Below, piece after piece: positions 7,055-10,413 of a DNA stretch of 10,413 nt. This stretch comes from a bacterium. Lineage in GTDB: Bacteria > Desulfobacterota > UBA8473. The translations under genes were made by a program, and so were the position numbers. The stretch spans positions 1 through 10,413 of the forward strand of contig WOUX01000085.1 of assembly GCA_009773075.1 (NCBI GenBank). The letters are read 5' to 3'. How positions within the stretch are numbered: the stretch's first letter is position 1; each line of letters begins with the position of its first letter. Under the pieces are notes generated by a model. That model ran no database searches. It was not told where the DNA came from and saw only the letters and a program-made list of their open reading frames with translations.

Positions 7055-8014
7055 TCATGATAGTTTCTGTTTCTTCAATCTTCTGAAATCTGCCCAAACA
7101 TCAAACAGCCCCAACCCGATTACAATGAACAAAAAAATCTGTTGAAAAACTATCAACATATAACCCAAACCCCTTAAAATAACAGGTACACTCTTCTTGT
7201 GAAAAAAGTAAGAGACGATAGCCATACCTTGAAAAAAGAAAACGCAGAGAAACACTATCAAAATGTTCAAACCAATACTTTTCAGTATCAACACCCTGGA
7301 AAGTAAAAGTAGCCCGCTAACAATTATTCCCCATACTAAAACATCTGGAGCTTTCCACCTGGACAGGTCACCAAAGTCAGGAAATTCGAGTTTTAGAATC
7401 TTATGGACCATCTTTGCCATCATAAGATTTATCCATATGATAAAAACCATTCCAACAACTGCAAAGGAAGGGAAAGACCTAAGCAAAAAGTTCGCTAAGT
7501 TTTGTGAGGAAGCCTCTAATAACTCCAACTGCTCAGCAGACATTCCCAATTCATTGGATAAATTAACAGTTTGATTCACTTTTTCATTTATCTGCTGTAC
7601 AATAAACGTCCAGGGGCTAACAAAATTAATAGCACTATATAGATAGAAAAGTATAGTCCCAGTCCCCAAAATGATAAAAACAGAATACAAAACTGTCTTT
7701 TCAATGGACAGGTTTTTCCGCAACATCTCAGAAAGGGTAAGACCTATAATTCCAAATTCCACGATAAAAAATACCCCAAGTTGAGTTTGAAAAAGCTTCA
7801 AAAGGCATATCGCTACTATTGATGCTACAAAAGAAATAAAGATACCTGGTAATCTTCCCAGCTTTTGGTAATAAAATAAAATTGGCAGCGGTGTAATAAG
7901 ACTTATAAAGATGCCCAGGAATGGAATAAATATATGTGCAAGAAGAAAGAGGGTTGTTAAAAAAATACCAGAGATAAAACTTCTATTAAAATCTCCTTTA
8001 ACATCTTTAAACAA
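7055..8014 (-). CDS. DUF2232 family multi-pass membrane protein (YybS-like)
   Basis: A 319-residue integral membrane protein with about seven or eight hydrophobic segments, for example SGIFLTTLFLLAHIFIPFLG near the start, VEFGIIGL, TVLYSVFIILGTGTILFYLY, VVGMVFIIWINLMM, WGIIVSGLLLLS, LIVFLCVFFFQGMAIVSYFF and IFLFIVIGLGLF. The C-terminal segment with RWKAPD, FFQGMAI and DVWADFRRLK fits the DUF2232 family often found next to rplI and dnaB. Its biochemical role is unknown; the pattern resembles small-molecule transporter membrane subunits, but no ATPase partner is present. The start used is TTG 8014, with GAGG 10 bases upstream. It is 63 bases after rpsR, in the same transcription direction. Confidence 0.82.
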   Translation of the reverse strand: MFKDVKGDFNRSFISGIFLTTLFLLAHIFIPFLGIFISLITPLPILFYYQKLGRLPGIFISFVASIVAICLLKLFQTQLGVFFIVEFGIIGLTLSEMLRKNLSIEKTVLYSVFIILGTGTILFYLYSAINFVSPWTFIVQQINEKVNQTVNLSNELGMSAEQLELLEASSQNLANFLLRSFPSFAVVGMVFIIWINLMMAKMVHKILKLEFPDFGDLSRWKAPDVLVWGIIVSGLLLLSRVLILKSIGLNILIVFLCVFFFQGMAIVSYFFHKKSVPVILRGLGYMLIVFQQIFLFIVIGLGLFDVWADFRRLKKQKLS

Positions 8015-8077
8015 CAGAGATGGTCCTCATAATTGTTATATAAAACCCCATATAGTACACTCCCAAAAACGTAGGTT

Positions 8078-8332
8078 TTAACGGGCACCGGTTGTAGTAA
8101 AAGGCAACAGGGCAATATTCCTTGCAATCTTGATTGCCTTTGTAACCTTTCTTTGGTGCTTAGCACAAGCTCCAGAAATCCTGCGGGGGATTATTTTGCC
8201 TCTCTCTGTGGTAAAAATACGCAGAGTTTGATAGTCCTTATAATCTATTTTTAAATTTTTATCAGCGCAAAAACGGCAAATTTTTCGTCTAATAAAAGTC
8301 CGTTTTCTTACGCTTTGCTGTTGTCGTGCCAT
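8078..8332 (-). CDS. rpsR: 30S ribosomal protein S18
   Basis: S18 binds the central domain of 16S rRNA as a heterodimer with S6. This version has 84 residues from the second ATG (MARQQQSVRKR). That ATG at 8330-8332 is preceded by GGAGGGG with good spacing. The earlier ATG at 8344 would add MEGS, has no ribosome-binding site, and its own codons form the Shine-Dalgarno. The protein carries CRFC in the N-terminal part and CAKH later, the C-x2-C / C-x2-H set of the zinc-binding S18 form. GKIIPRRISG and the basic C-terminus are typical. It follows rpsF directly, with no ssb in between. Confidence 0.96.
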   Translation of the reverse strand: MARQQQSVRKRTFIRRKICRFCADKNLKIDYKDYQTLRIFTTERGKIIPRRISGACAKHQRKVTKAIKIARNIALLPFTTTGAR

Positions 8333-8365
8333 CGACCCCTCCATATAAACCAGAAATATAGTTGG

Positions 8366-8749
8366 TTACTTTTCCTCTTCAATATCTTCGTCCTGAGTAT
8401 CCTTGTCTTCAGTTTTCTCTTCTTGCTCTAGCCCTTTTTCTTCTCCTGAATCGAGTTCAGCCTCTTCATCAGCCTTAAGTGTTAAATACTTTAGAATCCT
8501 GTCATCCAATTTAAGGACTCTCTCCAATTCAGTGGTTAAGGCACGATTACCTAAAAAGTTTAAGATAAAATAGTACCCTTTGCTCCTCTTTTTAATTCTA
8601 TAGGCGAGTTTTCTCTTACCCCACTTCTTTACTCCGACAATTTTCCCATTAAAGTTATCCACTATCCCCGTAAGCCTCTCTATAATCTTATCCAGGTCCT
8701 CTTCGGGGATGTCAGGATCCGTTATAAAAACGGTTTCATAAGCCTTCAT
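8366..8749 (-). CDS. rpsF: 30S ribosomal protein S6 with acidic tail
   Basis: S6 pairs with S18 on the 30S platform. Residues 1-95 form the usual ferredoxin-like fold: MKAYETVFITDP, then KIVGVKKWGKRKLAYRIKK, KGYYFILNF and LKLDDRILKYLT. After this comes a tail of about 30 residues made almost entirely of Glu, Asp, Lys, Gln, Thr and Ser, ending DEDIEEEK. Acidic tails are known in some S6 proteins; in E. coli extra glutamates are added after translation. The ATG at 8747-8749 has AAGGAG (8759-8764) nine bases upstream. That Shine-Dalgarno lies in the basal stem of a predicted leader structure. rpsR follows after 33 bases. Confidence 0.97.
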   Translation of the reverse strand: MKAYETVFITDPDIPEEDLDKIIERLTGIVDNFNGKIVGVKKWGKRKLAYRIKKRSKGYYFILNFLGNRALTTELERVLKLDDRILKYLTLKADEEAELDSGEEKGLEQEEKTEDKDTQDEDIEEEK

Positions 8750-8758
8750 AGATACTCT

Positions 8759-8802
8759 CTCCTTCCGGTCTTAATGGCTCTAAACGAGTTTAGAGCAAGG
8801 AA
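8759..8802 (-). promoter_or_regulatory. Candidate S6:S18-responsive leader structure of rpsF
   Basis: In the minus-strand RNA, UUCCUU (8797-8802) can pair with AAGGAG (8759-8764), which is also the rpsF Shine-Dalgarno. Inside is a hairpin with perfect 9-base arms GCUCUAAAC/GUUUAGAGC (8777-8785 and 8788-8796). The 3' strand between hairpin and basal stem is an unpaired stretch (8765-8776) that includes CCG (8766-8768). The published rpsF leader motif bound by the S6:S18 complex has a CCG in such a loop, mimicking the 16S rRNA site. The resemblance is by eye only. It would let excess S6:S18 block translation of rpsF-rpsR. Confidence 0.55.
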
Positions 8803-8863
8803 TCTCCTCCTATATGTAAAAACCAAAGACATTTTTTTACTACATTGATAAAGATAAATCAAG

Positions 8864-10126
8864 TTATTTTAGGTTATTTCTTTTCCTTGATTTCACTTCT
8901 TCAATTATCTTCTCTATCTCAACCTCCTCTTGTTTTTGACTTTCCATATCTCTAAAGATTATCCTGCCAGAGGCTAGCTCCTCATCGCCAATGATCATAA
9001 CAAATTTAGTATTTAATTTATTTGCCCATCTCATCTGACTTTTTAAGCTTTTCCCTTCATAGCCTATCTCGGTTTTAATCCCCATGATTCGGAATCTATT
9101 GGCTAATTGTAAAGCTCTATCTTTAGCTGCGTTCCCAATGGGAGCAATGAATAAATAAAGAGGGGCAGAAAAACACTTATCTTTTGGAATGAGGGGAATT
9201 AACCTCTCCAGCCCAATAGCAAACCCCAAACCAGGTATATCGGGACCACCAAGCTCTTGAATTAGGCCATCATATCTGCCTCCTGCAGCCACAGCATTTT
9301 GGGCCCCCAATTTATCCGTTATGACTTCAAATGTAGTTCTGGTATAGTAGTCAAGTCCTCTCACCAATTTGGGGTTGATTCTATAAGATACTCCTAGTTG
9401 TTCTAAATTCCTTTTAACATCTTCAAAGTTCTCAGCACAATTGGGGCATATGTATTCCAGAACCTTTGGAGCTAAGGAAGTAATCTCTTGGCAGACTTTA
9501 TTTTTACAATCGAAGGTTCTCAAAGGATTGGTACAAATCCTTCGACGGCAATCAATACACAAATCTGACGACTTGTCCTCTAGAAATTTCTTCAATTTCT
9601 CTCTGTAACTAGCCCTGCAGTCCTTACAGCCCAGAGAGTTAATCTGAAGTTCAAGCCCATTTATATTTGTCTCAATCAAAAAATGGTTCAACATAGCAAT
9701 TATTTCAGCATCAATAATTGGATCAACCGTCCCTAAGGCTTCTACATTTATTTGGTGAAATTGTCGGTATCGGCCCTTTTGAGGTCTTTCATACCTAAAC
9801 ATAGGGCCAATACAATACAGTTTTGCTACTCGGTTATTCTCGTAAAGCCTGTGTTCAATATATGCCCTGCCAATAGAAGCAGTAGCTTCGGGACGAAGAG
9901 TAATCAATTCTCCTTTTCGATCCGGAAAAGTGTACATTTCCTTTTCGATTATATCGGTAGCTTCTCCAATGCTTCGGGTAAATAATTCTGTCTTTTCTGC
10001 AATAGGTATCTTTATCTCTGAAAACCCAAAATCCTCAAAGATTTTTCTGGCTTTAGCTTCAATAAATTGCCATTTCTGAACCTCTCCTGGCAATATATCG
10101 TGGAATCCTTTGATAGCACTAAACAT
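8864..10126 (-). CDS. hisS: Histidyl-tRNA synthetase
   Basis: Class II synthetase that charges tRNA-His with histidine. It has 420 residues, the usual size. The N-terminus AIKGFHDILPGE is characteristic. TLRPEATA lies at 76-83, motif 2 MFRYERPQKGRYRQFHQ at 109-125, the HisA block LVRGLDYYTRTTFEV at 264-278, AAGGRYDGL at 290-298 and motif 3 GLGFAIGLERL at 309-319. The C-terminal anticodon-binding domain starts near 332. The insertion domain (about 165-232) contains nine cysteines (167, 170, 190, 193, 198, 207, 212, 227, 230), three of the pairs as CxxC, so metal binding is possible; NPLRTFDCK within it is a common feature of the family. The ATG at 10124-10126 has a GGAGGTG upstream at a rather long spacing. 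A sigma70-type promoter lies about 110 bases upstream. Confidence 0.97.
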   Translation of the reverse strand: MFSAIKGFHDILPGEVQKWQFIEAKARKIFEDFGFSEIKIPIAEKTELFTRSIGEATDIIEKEMYTFPDRKGELITLRPEATASIGRAYIEHRLYENNRVAKLYCIGPMFRYERPQKGRYRQFHQINVEALGTVDPIIDAEIIAMLNHFLIETNINGLELQINSLGCKDCRASYREKLKKFLEDKSSDLCIDCRRRICTNPLRTFDCKNKVCQEITSLAPKVLEYICPNCAENFEDVKRNLEQLGVSYRINPKLVRGLDYYTRTTFEVITDKLGAQNAVAAGGRYDGLIQELGGPDIPGLGFAIGLERLIPLIPKDKCFSAPLYLFIAPIGNAAKDRALQLANRFRIMGIKTEIGYEGKSLKSQMRWANKLNTKFVMIIGDEELASGRIIFRDMESQKQEEVEIEKIIEEVKSRKRNNLK

Positions 10127-10193
10127 TAATGAAAAAACACCTCCAATAATTGTCTTTCTGAACTACGATTCCCGTCTTCTCTGAGTAAATCCA

Positions 10194-10227
10194 GCACCCC
10201 ATCCACAGGGCGGAGCTTTGCGGGTGC
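10194..10227. repeat. Inverted repeat in the hisS leader
   Basis: The arms GCACCC (10194-10199) and GGGTGC (10222-10227) are exact reverse complements around 22 bases. It falls within the predicted transcribed leader between the promoter and the hisS start. No T-box consensus (AGGGTGGNACC) was found, so it is not a T-box leader. It may be a simple leader hairpin. Confidence 0.4.
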
Positions 10228-10239
10228 GGAGTAAGTGTC

Positions 10240-10267
10240 ATTATACCGTAAGAACATTAAAAGTCAA
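10240..10267 (-). promoter_or_regulatory. Sigma70-type promoter for hisS and probably the downstream operon
   Basis: The minus strand has TTGACT (10262-10267) as -35 and a perfect TATAAT (10240-10245) as -10, separated by 16 bases. Transcription would start near 10233, giving a leader of roughly 107 bases before hisS. It is the best promoter seen in the window. No comparably good promoter was found before rpsF, so this one may drive part of the ribosomal cluster as well. Confidence 0.75.
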
Positions 10268-10291
10268 TTCCCAAACAAAATTCCCAAACAA
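10266..10291. repeat. Exact 13-bp tandem duplication at the hisS promoter
   Basis: AATTCCCAAACAA occurs twice back to back, at 10266-10278 and 10279-10291. The first unit overlaps the outer edge of the -35 box. It could be a pair of operator half-sites or a polymerase slippage product. Confidence 0.65.
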
Positions 10292-10362
10292 AATAACTTT
10301 TGTAACATCTTCTAAAGGTAGGCTTCCGTTCTCGTTATTACTTTGGTATTAAAACCCAAAAA

Positions 10363-10413
10363 TGATGGGCTTGCAAAAAGTCAAAATTGGGATGGCAAAG
10401 TAAAAAGCTCCAG
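10363..10413. repeat. Dispersed intergenic repeat element, copy B (cut by the window edge)
   Basis: The last 51 bases match 5002-5052 at 41 positions, ending with an identical 14-base block GTAAAAAGCTCCAG at the window edge. The orientation is the same as copy A. The outer end reads TGATGGGCTTGCAAAAAGTC. The rest of the element lies outside the window. Confidence 0.7.

Noticed and set aside
7957..8166. Minus-strand open frame of 69 codons spanning the rpsR-DUF2232 junction
   Set aside because: It overlaps both real genes in a different frame and shows no domain; it is a shadow frame.
10127..10233. Possible T-box riboswitch before hisS
   Set aside because: The T-box core sequence and an intrinsic terminator/antiterminator pair are absent; only a 6-bp inverted repeat is present.

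Overview
The window is a run of bacterial housekeeping genes, all read from the minus strand, followed at low coordinates by an accessory part. In transcription order (high to low coordinates) it holds hisS, rpsF, rpsR, a DUF2232 membrane protein, rplI, dnaB, ftsY, a fused Memo-like/AMMECR1 protein (AmmeMemoRadiSam proteins B and A), and a B12-binding-domain radical SAM protein. A poorly resolved stretch of about 650 bases fills the left end. The order rpsF-rpsR-DUF2232-rplI-dnaB is, from memory, typical of Desulfobacterota/Deltaproteobacteria and related anaerobic lineages. Radical SAM and AmmeMemoRadiSam genes fit an anaerobe, but the exact taxon is inference.

Right end (10127-10413): an intergenic region with a good sigma70-type promoter for hisS, an exact 13-bp tandem duplication overlapping its -35 box, a leader with an inverted repeat, and at the edge a truncated copy of a dispersed repeat. 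A second, longer copy lies between dnaB and ftsY. Translation-like readings through that copy create a false N-terminal extension on FtsY; the likely FtsY start is a TTG at 4976 behind a strong AAGGAGG.

Middle (4023-8863): the ribosomal/replication cluster. The rpsF leader can fold into a structure resembling the known S6:S18-binding autoregulatory motif (hairpin, CCG in an asymmetric loop, Shine-Dalgarno in the basal stem). S18 is of the zinc-binding type. No ssb gene sits between rpsF and rpsR.

Left part (1-4022): the Memo-AMMECR1 fusion begins with a hydrophobic signal-like segment, suggesting an exported or membrane-anchored form. Its natural ATG start appears to be disrupted by one extra base, and a large inverted repeat precedes it. 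The usual third partner, the AmmeMemoRadiSam radical SAM enzyme, is not present. Instead a markedly AT-rich B12-binding radical SAM gene follows after 236 noncoding bases. Positions 1-552 are richer in GC, carry four inverted repeats, a partial reading frame leaving the left edge, and short shifted frames that may be a decayed gene.

No tRNA, rRNA, CRISPR array, intact insertion sequence or convincing rho-independent terminator was seen.
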